64,000 nt of DNA from Neckera pumila (lineage: Eukaryota; Streptophyta; Bryopsida; Hypnales; Neckeraceae), in the NCBI GenBank assembly GCA_963969595.1, contig OZ018409.1:35043282-35107281 (forward strand). The letters are read 5' to 3'. The position numbers were made by a program, and so were the translations under genes. A model generated the notes under the pieces. That model searched no databases, was not told where the DNA came from, and was given only the letters and a program-made list of their open reading frames with translations. Positions 33,096 through 46,710 of this stretch are shown piece by piece. The stretch's first letter is position 1, and each line of letters begins with the position of its first letter.

Positions 33096-36000
33096 CAGCT
33101 TCTAGCTTCTTAATCTATTTTAACTATTAACCATAAATATTATCACTTTTAAATTTAAGTCCAATTCATGAAATAAGGTTTATAAAAATCAGTCTCTACT
33201 CCACTTTCATATTTCTAAAAACTTTCAGAATTAAATTTTTTTATTGCAATTTGAACTTTAAACAAGTGGCTCTACCTATTGATTTCTAATTGTAAAATCT
33301 CAAAGAAATTGAGCCCTTTACACTATGATATTATTAGATATGATATACACCTTTAATGAATTTTTATTTGAAATTGACTTTTATCAATTATTCAGTTATC
33401 TTAGTCACATGAACATGTTGCAATTGGTGAAGTGTTATTACAAACTTTTTTCACTAGTGATTGAATTGACTAAAAATACAAACAACCTTTTCACTTCAAT
33501 TAGTTCCTTGTGCAATGGGCAAGAATTTGTAAATAATTGTTTTTGGACCTCATTTTCTATGGTTTTATTTATGTAATGATTTTACAATGTATAATATGAT
33601 TCATAGATCATACCCATATAGTTGGATCTATTACTATACTAACGAATATTTATAAAAAAAAATTAAAATCCAAAATTAAAAAATCCTTCTACAATTATTT
33701 ATAGATTGACGAAATATTTTGTAAGAATTTGTTCCTCTAATTTTGAAATTTTAAATTCCAATAATGGTGTTTTCTAACATTATTTGTCAAGTTACTTATT
33801 CTAATCAATTTCAAAGTGTTACTTTTTGAGCTGAAAAGGTTACTTTATAAGGTGAAATGTAATTATAACATTTTGTATTATAGAATAACTAGATGGATTA
33901 AAAAAAGTTGTATGTGGTAGGGATATGTTTATTTAGGCATCTTTTGTTTATAATTTGAACATCTTCTTTAAGGGTTTAAATGACCTTACCAATTGCAAGA
34001 TTGTAATGCTTGAATTTCAAAACAAGGTCTTTTCAACCCATCCTAAAGAAAAGTTTCACCTTTCAATTTTTAAAAAAAAATTGCTAATGTTCTACAACTT
34101 CAAGTAAAAGTTTCATATTAAAGAAATAAGCTGAGAAGACAAGGAATTTTTTTTTAACTTCATATATATTTATTTTTATCAATTTTCTAAGTAGAAAGTT
34201 GTATAGATAGAATATCAAGTTTTTTTTAATGTTTTCTACATCCAATGTTTTTCATTTTTTCTAATGATACTTCTCAAAATGAAAATTTGGTCTAGATTCA
34301 CTTTGCTAATATTCCTTTGGCATCAAATTTGAATATATATTACAAAAGAAATCATCTAAAAATGCCATTTTTTTCGACTTATGGCCAATTTCATTTTTTT
34401 CATTTTTTTAATAAGATTATTTGCTTATTTTCAAGATAGTCTAATACAAGCCTTTTATAAATTTTCAACTCTCAAGTAGCTAGTATTCATTGATTACCTC
34501 AAAAAACAACTCTTCAAGTCTCATTGGTTGCTCTTGAAAACTTCTGGTGGTTGTGAATAAGGTCCAAATGGAGATGAAAGGATAGATGTAATGACTAAAA
34601 AATGGCTTCAATCATGATGCTTTAATTGTATTGCATAAAAATTCCAAAATAGTGGTAGCTTAATTTATGACACTTTAATTAGGAGGCTTCAAAATTCCAA
34701 ACTAGTTGTGGCTTCATTTATGACTTTGTAGCCTAGTCATGTTGTCTCAAAATTTCAAATTAACCCCTCAAAGACTAAGAGAACACAATGTGTCCTCTTC
34801 AAATTTTCAATGGCAAATTTTTAGTAAGGTGAAACAAATCTCAATATTTTATAAACTAGTGAAATTTGTAGAATAATAAGCTGACAAACTTGTTGCACTT
34901 TCCGATTTTCAAAATTTCAATGTGAGAAGTATTTCATAATATCATGGAATGCATTACTTTTACCAAAGATGATTTATATGGATATGCCTATAAAAGAAAC
35001 AACACTGACATGTTAGACAATAACATCTACAACTACAAAGTGGTAGCAACACTAGAATGACATGTTAGACAAGAACATCTAATACTAGAAAGTAGTAGCA
35101 ATGTAAGTATAAAAACTAAACTCTATTGTATCAATGATTTTGGAAACCCAACTAACAATCTTGTTGGTAGTCCAAAGGAATGAAAGCATTTTTTTTACAT
35201 TGGATGAACAAACCATGAATTTTCAAAGTGCTGATAATAGGTTTATCCCAAATCACCTACTGTAGGCTCATGAATAGAAGCTCTACATTTTAGAGAACAA
35301 TTTCTCAGAGTCGATTTTAGAAACATGTCACAATTAGGCGTAGGTTATTTTGGCGATCTTATTTCATCCCTCTGGAGGTTTAGATATTCCCCTTCCGTGT
35401 GATTGTACCCTGAGGGCCAATGGTATACCCCTTCTTTCGAATTCTGACACACTTTCACGGTGACGAGTCTTCTCAATGTTGCCACTCTACAGTATCTGAC
35501 CCACTGCTAATTTGGCCACCGACATAGTTCCTCCGAAATAAAGAATTTGTGCATACCAGCTGCAAACTATGGCCACCTGAGAATTAACGTGACCTGAGCA
35601 GCTCGCTGAAGAAGTCTGTTGGCCCCTGATGCACATAAAATATTTCTGTTTTGGCAGCTGAGTTGAGAAAAAACCTTAAGCCAAAAGAGAAAAGACGGAA
35701 GGGTGAACATGGATGGCTTAAGTATGTGGAATGCAACAACCCACCCTCCCCCCATATTGCACTCACTCACAGACTCAAATGCCTCTCAATGCCATGGTCA
35801 GCCTTAAACTCCCTGACCTAGTCATCCCGTGAACAATCGGACAAATTGGCCATGGCAGCTGGGGACATATCAAAACGAAAGATAGATGTAGAAACACTTT
35901 TATAAAAATGAATGACTTTCATATTGAACAAGGAAAATAGATGAGCCAAAGTGTTTAATTAAGTAAATTGTACAGGAGTATCAGTGTCTGGTGAATGAAC

Positions 36001-36120
36001 ACTCATGGGCTAAAATCTGAAATGAATTCTTCATCAATACAAGAGTCGAGGACTGATACAGTCAGAACTCTCCAAAACTGTGGTCAAATAAACGACCAGG
36101 ATTTAAAACTCACCGTTTAA
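33096..36120. other. Intergenic DNA downstream of the LRR kinase gene
   Basis: The stretch is AT-rich with no coding frame of note. A direct repeat of about 55 bp occurs twice at 35003-35105, sharing TGACATGTTAGACAA(T/G)AACA. A left end of TTAA-family type (TTAACCCCTCAAAGAC) lies at 34760. From about 35300 the composition becomes less AT-rich and probably includes the 3' untranslated region and flank of the minus-strand gene. Confidence 0.5.
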
Positions 36121-39100
36121 CTACGATGGCAATGGCAGGGTGGGTTGTTGTGGATGGCACGATCTCAAACGCTCAACCACCTGCCGCATTGGGGGCCTGA
36201 CAGACATGGACTCCTCTGTGCACTCCACGGCCAAATACAACACCTTCAAAAGCTCCCTCTCTGGTCCTGCTTGCCAAAGTCCTGCACTGAAGACTTCCTG
36301 GGGGCGATGGTTGTGTATGAGGAGGGTAGCCCATCCCACAATGTTGAATCCGTTTCCATAATTGGAGAACGTTTCGTCGAGTACTCTTTTCCCAGACAGA
36401 AGCTCAAGCAGGACCACCCCATAGCTGTAGACATCAGCTTTGTCAGAGAGACGGCATGTCATGGCATACTCGGGCGCAACATAACCGAAAGTGCCCGCCA
36501 CATCCGTCGTTGCATGTGTCTCTGTGTCCCCTAGCAGACGAGCCAGCCCGAAATCTGAGAGGTATGCACTGAGGTTGTGATCCAGAAGCACGTTGCTGGG
36601 TTTAATATCCCTGTGCAACACGCGAGGGACACACTCGTCATGAAGATAAGCTAGTGCTCGCGCCAGATCCAGAGCAATTTTGTACCGCATGTTCCAATTC
36701 ATCCGTTTCCCCCTTTCACCTATGTGAATTAAAGTTTCTAGGTTGCCTCCAGGGAAGTAGTTGTAAATGAGAAACATCTCATCCTCGCTTGCGTGATAAC
36801 CAATTAGAGTCACTAAATTTGGGTGTTTGATCCTTCCAAGAGTGCGGATCTCAGTATCAAACTGCTGTACTCCTTGAAACCTGCCAATTGCAAGCCTCTT
36901 TACCGCCACCACCAATCCCGGTCGCAACTCCGCTTTATAAGTAGCCCCAAACCCTCCAGTACCAATCAGGTTGTCCAAGCAAAAGTTGCTAGTTGCACGG
37001 ACCAGTTTCTCGTACGTCAGCTGGAAGTTAATGTTTGTAAAAGTCACCACCACTTTTCGACCTTCTTGCACACTTTGCAGTCTTGGATATTGCTGCTTGG
37101 TGCATTGGAAAAGAAGACCAAGTACAAGGAGTACAACACCAATGGCGCATCCAGAGGTAATAGCAGCTACTACAATAGAATTGAAGCGAGGTCCTGGGGA
37201 GTCATTTTGAAAGGGTGACATTGGGTTTGGGGGCAGACCATGATCCTCGTCCGCGTCTGGGGTAGACATGATTGGCATGGACCTAGGTGCAGTGGCCACT
37301 CTACATGGCTGAAGATAAGGATTTCCCATCACCACTAAACTACTGCATAACCCTACCCAGTTGCCGAAAATCGGAAACTGGCCGGAAAGATTGTTGAACG
37401 AAAGGTTCAACTGCTCCAAGGCGGTAAGCCTAATCAACTCTTTGGGTATGGAGCCTGACAGGCTATTATGTTCTAAAAGAAGAGATTGGAGCTGACTCAA
37501 GTTCCCAAGCTCCTTCGGGATGTTGCCGTCCAAAAAGTTAAAGGACAGATCCAGCATGACAAGTCTGGACAAATTGCCCAAAGATGGTGGCATGGACTCC
37601 GATAAGAAATTGTTATCAAGAAACAATCCCTCCAAGTTTTTTAGACCCCCTAACTGCAAGGGAATACGTCCCTGTAACCGGTTCTGAGAGAGGTTCAGAA
37701 TGACAAGGTTGGGAAGTGTTCCTGTGCTCTCCGGAATGGAGCCATTTAACTGGTTTCCTGCCACGTCCAAATACCACAACGTCTCACATTCGCCAAAGTC
37801 CAAAGGAAGCTCCCCAATTAGTCGGTTGTAGCTCAAATTCACTGCAAACTCCTGAAACCCTTTGCACAAACTGAACAAATTCTCAGGGAAACTACCACTG
37901 AGCTCGTTGTTAGAGAGGATGAGCACATACGCAGTCTCCTTCTTCATCAGGGTGCTGCCCACCAATGAAACTGGAACAGGTCCCGAGAGGTTGTTATTAC
38001 TGAAGTCATGTACTACAACTTCAGAATCCGTCCGACTTGCGTATTGCGGCTCCCAAACGGGTACACCATAGCATGTCAAAGGCCTGAAATAAGAGTCTCT
38101 GTCAAGGGAAAGCAGCCAAGGGTTGCTACACACGGTATCGGTAGTGGAAATGCTTCCTAGCAGCGCATTGGAGCTCACGTTCAAAATGACGAGGCAAGAA
38201 ATCGGAAGCTCAACAGGAATTGTGCCACTCAATTGGTTCGAGCTAAGGTCGAGTACAACCAGGCTTTTGCAGACGCCTAAACCGACTGGGATCTGCCCGG
38301 TAAGCGAATTCTTTCCCAAATTGAGAATCTCCAAGGCTGTACACAAACCCCATTCAGCTGGCAGTGTCCCAGTTAGCCCGCAACCCGGACCCCAAATAAC
38401 CTGGATACTCGGAAGCAGGGCGAGTTCTGGAGGAAAGGAGCCGCTAAAGCTGTTGCCTTCACGTCTGTGAACATCAACGAAGTGAGGCATCCCAGAGGCG
38501 TTGAGCCCATACGAGCATCCCTGAGAGGCAGCAATTACAAATGTGGAGAGCTCATTGCAGTTACCTAATGCCGGAGGAAGAAAACCTGATAGTTTATTCA
38601 AATCCAGGTGGAGGTTTTGTAACCTCTGTAACCTCCCGAACTCCGGCGGTATTGACCCTTCAAGGGAGTTAGAGTTCAAGTAAAGCGACTGTAGTTGTGT
38701 ACAATTGGCAAGCTCGCCCGGAATGAAACCCGAAAAGTAATTATTTGACAGATCTAAATGCACAAGGGATTCGCAACTTGCTCCAAGCAGAGCGGGAATT
38801 TCACTGTCTAACAAGTTGGAAGAAAGGGACAACCATTCCATTCCCCTGAGAGTCCCAATCGAAGGAGGTATTCCATCTCGAAGTCTATTCCCTGCCAGAC
38901 TCAAGAAACAAAGACTGGCGGCCCTCGCCAACTCCGGAGGAATGCTTCCTTGCAACACATTGTTCGCAAGGTTCAAAACACGCAGCCGCGGAAGCTCCCC
39001 AATTTCCACGGGAATGGGCCCTGAAAAACCATTCGCTTCCAAGTCGAGAGTCTCCAGGTGTTTCAGCTTCCCAATCTCTTTCGGAACCTCCCCAGAAAAT

Positions 39101-39714
39101 CCATTAAAAGCTAAGGAAAGCACTACAAGCTCCGAGAGGTTCCCAATCTCCCGAGCCAACACGCCGTACAACACACAAGGCACCTCTCCTCCATCAGACC
39201 CCGGTGAAGCATAAACAACAGAGCCATTCCGAAAACAAGTTGGAGAAACCTCCGGTTCCGCACTCACACAAGTCCCATTAAGAAACTCCTGGCTCTCCGA
39301 CCTGCATCGCGACATCGCCTGTCGAGCTCCATCATGAACCTGACTCGTGAAATCATACTTATTACATTCCGACAACCCTAACCGCGGCAACTGCAACGCC
39401 ACCACACGTCGGGAAACACTGCACGTCACCCCGCACCACGCACACGGATCGCCGTCCCGCTCGTTCCAGTTCGCGAGCACACGGAAAGGATCCACGCTAA
39501 CGCTCCGCTTCACCGCCAGCAACGCCACGCCATCGTCACTCAAACCCTCGCCAACCCTAACGCGCTGGAACTGACACAAAACCGACAGCAAACAAACAAA
39601 CGAATACAGCACATTGCTCCCTCGTCTTTGTCCGGAAACAACACAATCCGTCGAACTCGTCTTGGTCTCCCACGCTGCGCTCAAGGCCTTCTTCTTGGGA
39701 GACGTGCGCGTCAT
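36121..39714 (-). CDS. RPK2: LRR receptor-like serine/threonine kinase, RPK2 type
   Basis: An intact single-exon gene of 1197 codons. A basic, Ser-rich leader of about 34 residues precedes a hydrophobic signal segment ([15 protein letters not shown]). An LRR N-terminal cap with paired Cys ([12 protein letters not shown]) and about twenty plant-type leucine-rich repeats follow. The transmembrane segment is at about 846-869 ([20 protein letters not shown]). The kinase domain starts near 905, with a GTGGFG loop at 918-923, VAVK Lys 939, HRD 1034-1036 and DFG Asp 1054, so catalysis should be intact. The juxtamembrane-kinase sequence ([37 protein letters not shown]) is the RPK2 signature. In Arabidopsis, RPK2 acts in CLAVATA-type peptide signalling in meristem and anther development. 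The usual length is about 1150, so this one is slightly longer at the N-terminus. Confidence 0.94.
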   Translation of the reverse strand: MTRTSPKKKALSAAWETKTSSTDCVVSGQRRGSNVLYSFVCLLSVLCQFQRVRVGEGLSDDGVALLAVKRSVSVDPFRVLANWNERDGDPCAWCGVTCSVSRRVVALQLPRLGLSECNKYDFTSQVHDGARQAMSRCRSESQEFLNGTCVSAEPEVSPTCFRNGSVVYASPGSDGGEVPCVLYGVLAREIGNLSELVVLSLAFNGFSGEVPKEIGKLKHLETLDLEANGFSGPIPVEIGELPRLRVLNLANNVLQGSIPPELARAASLCFLSLAGNRLRDGIPPSIGTLRGMEWLSLSSNLLDSEIPALLGASCESLVHLDLSNNYFSGFIPGELANCTQLQSLYLNSNSLEGSIPPEFGRLQRLQNLHLDLNKLSGFLPPALGNCNELSTFVIAASQGCSYGLNASGMPHFVDVHRREGNSFSGSFPPELALLPSIQVIWGPGCGLTGTLPAEWGLCTALEILNLGKNSLTGQIPVGLGVCKSLVVLDLSSNQLSGTIPVELPISCLVILNVSSNALLGSISTTDTVCSNPWLLSLDRDSYFRPLTCYGVPVWEPQYASRTDSEVVVHDFSNNNLSGPVPVSLVGSTLMKKETAYVLILSNNELSGSFPENLFSLCKGFQEFAVNLSYNRLIGELPLDFGECETLWYLDVAGNQLNGSIPESTGTLPNLVILNLSQNRLQGRIPLQLGGLKNLEGLFLDNNFLSESMPPSLGNLSRLVMLDLSFNFLDGNIPKELGNLSQLQSLLLEHNSLSGSIPKELIRLTALEQLNLSFNNLSGQFPIFGNWVGLCSSLVVMGNPYLQPCRVATAPRSMPIMSTPDADEDHGLPPNPMSPFQNDSPGPRFNSIVVAAITSGCAIGVVLLVLGLLFQCTKQQYPRLQSVQEGRKVVVTFTNINFQLTYEKLVRATSNFCLDNLIGTGGFGATYKAELRPGLVVAVKRLAIGRFQGVQQFDTEIRTLGRIKHPNLVTLIGYHASEDEMFLIYNYFPGGNLETLIHIGERGKRMNWNMRYKIALDLARALAYLHDECVPRVLHRDIKPSNVLLDHNLSAYLSDFGLARLLGDTETHATTDVAGTFGYVAPEYAMTCRLSDKADVYSYGVVLLELLSGKRVLDETFSNYGNGFNIVGWATLLIHNHRPQEVFSAGLWQAGPERELLKVLYLAVECTEESMSVRPPMRQVVERLRSCHPQQPTLPLPS

Positions 39715-39934
39715 CTCCCCGACCTCCGAAAAGAGACGCGGGGAACCATTAACTGACGCCCTCGAACACCAGGCCTAACAATAACAACAGGCGCAAGCGC
39801 GCACAGAAAAAAGGATCCATGAGAACGGGAGAAAACTCCCGAACAAAGGGGCTTGGCAGTCCAAGGGGAGAAACGGCGATGGTGAAGGAAAAAGCTTCAG
39901 GTTAATGGTGGCGATGACGTGAATGTGGAAGGAC

Positions 39935-40118
39935 GAGAGAGGGAGAGGGAGAGAGAGAAACAGACAAACAATCAAACAGACAAACAGACAGACAGGGGGG
40001 CCTGCAACTGAATCGAGAGAGACGACGGACGCGTTAGACGAGACGGAAAGAGACGACCGCCGTGTGACGGAGACTTCGTCCGTCAACACGTCCGTCAACA
40101 CGTCCGTCAACATCACCG
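39935..40118. repeat. Simple repeats in the 5' region of the RPK2-type gene
   Basis: A (GA)n-rich tract at 39935-39960 passes into an ACAGACAA tract to 39997. Further on, a 12-bp unit GTCCGTCAACAC occurs three times around 40079-40115. On the gene's strand these are CT-rich, as is common in plant 5' untranslated leaders. Confidence 0.85.
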
Positions 40119-42628
40119 TCCGTCACTCGCTCTTGACTCCCTCGTGGTCCCATCCAGCGTTTTTTTTTGGTTTTTGGAAGTGCTGAAGTGGCAACATACG
40201 AGAAAATGATGTAGCCAAATATTTTAGTATTCATCTATATATTGGATAGAATGTCTTTTCATCCACATATTTGGATGAATTTCATTTAAATTTGGCAATT
40301 TCATCCAATTTTTTTTTTTAAATTAGAACAATTTGGCATTATCATCCAAATTTTTCTTCAATTTTGTCCTATAGACTTGATGCAGCCCATTTTTTTTCAG
40401 GCATTTGGGCTTTATAAGGCCTAAAAAAAACAGTGGTCCCATCATTACTTTTTCTCCACCAAAGGCCTTGAAATGTCAGCTATAGCACAACTTTTGAACC
40501 TGTACAATGGTTTGAAGTTATGGAGGCGAATGCAAATGAAACATGTGTTAACTTCTAAAGGATAATTATTCACTTAATGGATAATTGTAGGTTTCTACAA
40601 AGTCAATTTTGGTTGGATGTTCATAAAATTTTGATTCAAGGTGTGTACATCTACCCTTTGGTAGGAATAAATTTTTTTTTCCAATTAGGTGCTTAGATCT
40701 AAAGTTAAGGTAGAGGTACCTATTTTTGCCCCCCCCCCCCCTATAGCTTTATAGGGTGAGCTATTGTCGACAATAATTGGATGCATTGGTCATTGAAAAA
40801 GATTTTCTATTTGTACCTTCTCGTCCACTCATCTCTCTTCCCTCCTTGCTTAGGGGAAATGCCTAAAGTTAACCATAATAGGTGAATATGAAATCGGAAT
40901 GGGTTTGAATGAAAAATTCACATTTATATCGAATAAAATATTCATTCTTGGAAATTTTATTTTATTTTATTTTTTATTCTTTTTGCATTCTTTGTCATCC
41001 TTATGTTTGCACACACTGAGCTCAATTTCTCAACAAATTTCCTACATCCTACAAGCTAAAATGCTTAAGTTATTGGAAATAGGTAACTCTATCTTATATT
41101 GTCCTAAACTTTTGGGGCAGCTTAAACAATTTGGTCATCTTTGGATCATCTTTGAATAAAACCCTCATCGACTTTTGAAATTTGGCATGTATATAATTAA
41201 TAAAATATGGCATACAATTTACCCAAAAAAACAAATTCTAGATCTCAAATCACATTCTAAGAGGAGTCAAACTTTATTAGCTATTTGAAGGTGGTTTTAA
41301 GAAAAAGAACATATTTTCTTTTAACTTCAAGTCCTATCATCTTTCAATTTGTGAAGTTCTTGAAATTTTCCCACATACTCCAAATGCTTGTCTCTAATTT
41401 TTCACCATTTGGATTTCAAACAAAAAATTTCCTCATTGCACAAGAAATCATCAAAAAATGACTAGTGTATTGTCTGTTTACAACCTCCGTGACAACCTCT
41501 TTGCACTGCAAGGTGATTTAAGGTAAGCTAACTCCATATTTGCTTTTGAATTTTTTTCATGAACCTAACATCATATACTCATGAATAGTGAAAATCCACA
41601 TTTGGTGTAGAACAAAAATTTTAGTCCAAGAGGGCTCAAAGTGTGTTGATTGCATTTTGCAAGAATGATAGAAAGATTTCTTGCTCACTTCAAACATTAC
41701 ACTCTTTCAATCCATGTGGTCAAATGGGTTGAAATTTTTATTGCCATAACTTATTGTCATTTATTGCCTTACTTGTCTTTTAAAGTTTTAAATAGTTGGA
41801 ATTCCCAAAAAGTTTTAATTTTGGATTTTGGACAATGCATCAAAAATGTTTTCCTCTTCCAAGGCACCCTCTGCCCTTTAGGGGCTAAAAGCAATGATGG
41901 CATGTTGGAGACTATGATTTAAAAATTTGGATTTCTTGTGTCTAGAGTGATTGCAATTATATGGATATATGAATAGTAACATGAGAGTCTATAAGTTATA
42001 AGGTGAAATGAAAATGAAAGTATGATAAAATGAAGAGCTATAAGGTGGGCCGACTGGGCTCCATCAATCTTAAGAATTAAAATTAATTATTTTATAAATT
42101 GAAGACTCTTGCAATTATCTGTTTGTTATTTATATTCTTAGGATGAGATATTAGAACTACTTTATATCAAACTTAGGAGCTTGGTTTGGAATTGGCCTAA
42201 TTTACTAACTATTGGGGCCATTTTGAAGACAATATTTATGTCAAAATTTGGCATTTTAAAAAAGGTTGTTAGGAATAGAAGTTCTTTTTATTCAATACTT
42301 TTTAAAATCAAACCCCAATCAGTTCAATAGCTTTTTGAGGGTAAAGAAGAGAACTTTGAAGTATTTTGATGTATTCATAAGTTTATTTTTTTCAAAAAAA
42401 ATTGTTGTTGATGGATGTTTTGTAAATAAACTATTAAATTTGAAGATTTTTTTTAATGAATCATATTTTGCATTTTTTATAAATGAACAAATAGACCTTT
42501 GTACATTTTTAGAGTCCACTCTATAGTAGTTAGGAGCACATTATCCTAGAGTTGTACAATATAATGACTTAACAAATAATAATACTATAATAAAAGAATT
42601 AGAACAAATTCATCAAGTATTTGCGTAA
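40119..42628. other. AT-rich intergenic DNA, no gene seen
   Basis: The first few hundred bases are the upstream region of the RPK2-type gene. A 13-base C run lies at 40729-40741. CCCTTTAGGGGCTAA near 41876 resembles a TTAA-family right end. No coding frame is supported. Confidence 0.5.
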
Positions 42629-42874
42629 ATGCCACATTTAACTACTTTTGGACTATTCAATGAATTTTGGACAAAACATTTTGGGATCTCACAATGATAA
42701 CATCATTGGATTCCAAGATGTTTGGATAGATCTCTCAATATTTGGATAGATCTCTAGATGTTTTGGATGGATCTCCTGATGTTTTGCACTATCTCTTGAT
42801 GATTAATTTTTTTCTGTTGAAGACCGTTATTAATTCTAGACTTTCAGAAGTCCAAAAGTAGTTAAATGTGGCAT
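42629..42874. mobile_element. 246-bp MITE with 26-bp perfect terminal inverted repeats
   Basis: The left end begins ATGCCACATTTAACTACTTT and continues to GGACT. The right end is its exact inverse over 26 bases. The interior holds three or four imperfect copies of a TTTGGATAGATCTCT phrase. The target duplication is not certain, so the superfamily is unassigned. Confidence 0.85.
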
Positions 42875-45800
42875 ATAAAATGTCTTAATTAAATGTCACC
42901 TTGTATGAAATAAAAGAAATTATAGTATAAGTCCCTTATTCTTTTAGGCTTTAGTCTATTTTAATTCTTAAATTATTCAAGTGTTTTGGAAAGGGAAGCT
43001 CTTGATGTCAATCACTTCAATAGGAACTTTTGAATTGACAATTAAACTTGGAATCAATGTCCAAATTTTTTTGACACTCATTGCCTAAGTTATTTAGGTG
43101 CTTTGAATCATAGAAGAAAACCCCTATCATCAAGTATTTTAATTTGATAGGAACTTTTGAACAAGAATTTTTTGAGGATAAGGCTATTTTTTTTGCAATT
43201 GAATTTTGAATGATTGTTTAAAAACATTGATATTGAAAACTGACCTTCATTGTTTGAAAGTGGTCATCAAAAATACACATTGAAAGAATATAATTAGTGA
43301 TACCAAAACAATTTTAAAAATACTTGTTCACTAATTTCTTACTCAATATTTAAAGGCTATCTTATTTTTTTCTATGGTAAACTTTCTTTCAACATCATTG
43401 CATAATTCCTTTCAACATCATTGCATAATGTATTTCAACTATCCTAGGTATAAAAACAACTATTTTTGAATTTATTTTGCTTAAATGGAAAACTTAGCCA
43501 TTATAATATATGAAAAGATGAATGAAATATTTAGAAAGTTATCAAAAAAAAATTTAAAAATTAATAATAGGTAAAAATATGTAGAATTTTTTTACCTAAA
43601 TGAAGCCAAAAGGCAAAATCTATTTTTAGTATACAACATCTGTAGCATGCAACAACTAAGTCCCTAATATTGTAACCTTGGTATTGTTGCTAATGTGGTT
43701 TATAACCTTGTGTATAACCTGTGTGTATTCTTGTGATTAGGACATAAATTCCACTCCTTCAAGGCCAATGTTCAATACAAGTTATACTAATATTATCCAT
43801 TTTTGAATGATAGGAAAATGTCTTGAAAATAATTGTTATGAAATTTTATGTTCTAGTTTTTATAGATTAAATCAAATATATTGGTATACAAGTCCAATTT
43901 GGGTAGAAGCTCATTGGACGTTAATATTACTAGATTGCCTTAGGCACATTGGTTCTAAATACTTTGGTTGTCTCCAATATAGAGAACAATACTTACAAAA
44001 TTTTACGGCATGGGATATTTGATTCAACCACCATTCAATACAATTTTTAGTCTAACACTAGTGCATATTTCAAGGCGATAATAGTTTGTCGATTATTTTG
44101 AGTTTTTGTGGGTTCTTTGTAAGTTTGTTTTACTTATTGTTTTTTTGGGAAGTTGAAACTACGTTGCAATCAACATATTTGAAGATCCAAGTGGTTTGGG
44201 GATGTCCTTCTTTGTATTGAAATTGACCATCTATGCATACCTTGAGCATTGAGTTAGGATTTGAGTTTGAGGATATTGAAATCAATATGTATAAGGTTCA
44301 ATTTGATGATTGGAAAGCAACATTTTGATTTGGTTATAAGTGAGTAGATCGTATACATTTGCCACAAATTGCAATAAGTAATAAAATTTCTATACAATGG
44401 GACTAGAGCACTAAATGAAAGAAGAAACAAAGATAGATGAATCCAACCTCGAGAGGTAGGTTAATGATTACCAAATATATTTATGTGATCCTATTTGGGA
44501 GGCAACATTCAACAAGTAATGCATTTTTGAAATAATGGAGCCCAAATAAAAGGAGGGAGCAAAGGACGGATGAAAAATTTGAGTTTATACAATCTCAAAA
44601 AGAGGGATTTATGGTTATCAAAGGATATATATACGGATTATGCTATAGTAGTTCTTTGAGGGGTGGAGATTTTTTTTGTTGTAAGAAATTTCCCCCTATT
44701 TTGGACCATGAATTTCTATATTTTGCAACTTATCTTTCTATTCAGGATCTTTAATTCCAAATATGAAATCCCAAATTTTCAAAGTTTATCCTTTATAATA
44801 ATTTATTTGTTCCCATGTTTTCTTGAGGTAAATTGTTTGAATGCAACTCAAAGTTTTGCCCTCTAAAGAAGGCTCATAGGACTATTAAGGTAATCGCACC
44901 AATTGTATCACCTTTTTCACCTCGAAACTTCATTAATGTTTAGATGCCCAAAAGTGCTTCAAAATACTCAATCATGAAGCAAAGCTAATATCTTCTTCTA
45001 TATTTATTTACATGATAAATTAAACCATAACTTCATTTATTCAACTTGTTCAATTACATCTACCCCATATTTAAGAGTAATTATTTCTACCAATTGCAAG
45101 TTCAAAGTATAGACTTCTCTAGCCCTTCTCAAAGGTAAAGTTTTGTCTTTCAACATTTTTGAAAAAAAGCATGTATGTCCAACAACATGTTTGACCTAGT
45201 CAATATGAGGGAAAATGGATTAAGAATATATAGTAAAATTTAAAGCAAATAAACTTTCATACATCATCTTTAAAAAAATTTTAACAAAGAAGGTGGTACG
45301 AGATGAAAGGAAATACTAAAGTGCTAATAAGATGTGCAAAAACTCAAGAGTCATTAATTCCAATGTTGAAAATTGTTCTAATAAGAAACACATGTCCTAT
45401 AGCTTTGTTTTTATTTGAAAATTTTCAAAATTGAGTTCAAAAAAACTACATTAGGGGAGACATGGAACCTTTGGAAGACCATGAGTTCTTGGACTGTGGA
45501 AACTCTGCCTTGTCCGCAGTTTGACATGGTTGAGATTGTGCCATGTCAAAACTCAATATTTAATTAATATTGAAATATTCTTTAATTTTTAATAAAAAAA
45601 TATAAAATATAAATTTTTTTAGCTATTAAAATGTTTTGACAACGTATTGTAGTTCCCAACAAGGAAAATAGGCCTAAAATGGCCCTCCTTCGCCCTCTAA
45701 TCCCTTCCAATGCTTTATATGTTTTTTCTATCTTCATTACTCGCTAAATAGAAGTCCTCATAACTTTCACCTCATTACCAATTGAATGGTTCAAAGGCTT

Positions 45801-46545
45801 TTGAATATTTATAAATCTAAATGATAAAATAAAATAAAAAATAATTTTTTAGAATGTATTTTTAACTTTCTAATTTGGCATTGAAAATTGAAAATTGAAA
45901 AATAACTTAAAATTTTTGCAATACTTATTGGAATGACATGAAATAAAACATGTAGATTTGGATGTAGATTTGGATGATTTGCATCCATCATGCAAAAATT
46001 CAAAATTATAAAGTCAATAAAGGTTGCCAAGTTTTCAAAAAAAACTAAAATAGTCTCCCCTCGAGTCTTTCTAGTCCTTTAGGGATTAAAATTGACCCCT
46101 ACAAATATCTTGCCTAAAAATGTGTTGTCTCTATTGAAGAGAGCCTAAGGTCTCTTTTGAATACACACACACACTTTCAACAATTTAAAAATTCACAATT
46201 TATTCATACTTTGTCCAAAGAAAATGCTAGAAAATATTCTATACAAAAATCTTTTGACTTCCAACAAGATCCAACAAAAAATTAGGAAAGTTAATTACAG
46301 GAACAATTCTCAATTATTATTCAGATGCATTTAGGTTCAGTGATTTGCCATTCAAATTTTGAATTGTTAGGAAAAAAATCCAAAATACCAATGGCCATTG
46401 CCCCCCCTTCCTGAAAAACGTGACAAACGATGTCGGTGTCTCAATACTTTAGTAATTCTTTCTGGAAGCCCTTTCGGTCTGTCAGTAGTTCAGTTTGTTT
46501 GTCAGTCTGTTTGTCTGTCCTTTTGTCTGTTCGTCGTTTCTCCGT
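42875..46545. other. AT-rich intergenic DNA, no gene seen
   Basis: No protein-like frame was recognised. CCTTTAGGGATTAAA near 46077 resembles a TTAA-family right end. The final few hundred bases form the promoter region of the OTLD1-type gene. Confidence 0.5.
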
Positions 46546-46547
46546 TG

Positions 46548-46557
46548 TATATATAAT
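46548..46557 (+). promoter_or_regulatory. Candidate TATA box of the OTLD1-type gene
   Basis: TATATATAAT lies after a TGTC-rich stretch. It is followed by a CA/CT microsatellite (46681-46710) of the kind found in plant leaders. The start codon is 1.1 kb further on, which implies a long 5' leader, probably with an intron. Confidence 0.45.
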
Positions 46558-46680
46558 GAATATATTATTGTTGTTGTTGCGGTAGAAAGTATTCCATCAC
46601 CCCACCATCTCTAGTGCCTTCTTTGTCTTTGTCCCTCTCGGCAGCATCAACAAACCTCCATCGCTTAGGGTCTGCACATC

Positions 46681-46710
46681 ACACACACACTCTCTCTCTC
46701 TTTCTCTCTC
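46681..46710. repeat. (AC)n(TC)n microsatellite
   Basis: ACACACACAC followed by TCTCTCTCTC TTTCTCTCTC, in the presumed 5' leader of the OTLD1-type gene. Confidence 0.95.

Noticed and set aside
36140..39574. Several plus-strand frames of 60-132 codons within the LRR kinase gene
   Set aside because: Antisense shadows of the intact 1197-codon minus-strand gene.
41873..41892. CCCTTTAGGGGCTAA (and a similar end near 46077) as further TTAA-family elements
   Set aside because: Only one terminus is visible and the flank is not TTAA; without a partner end or matching body these are not supported.
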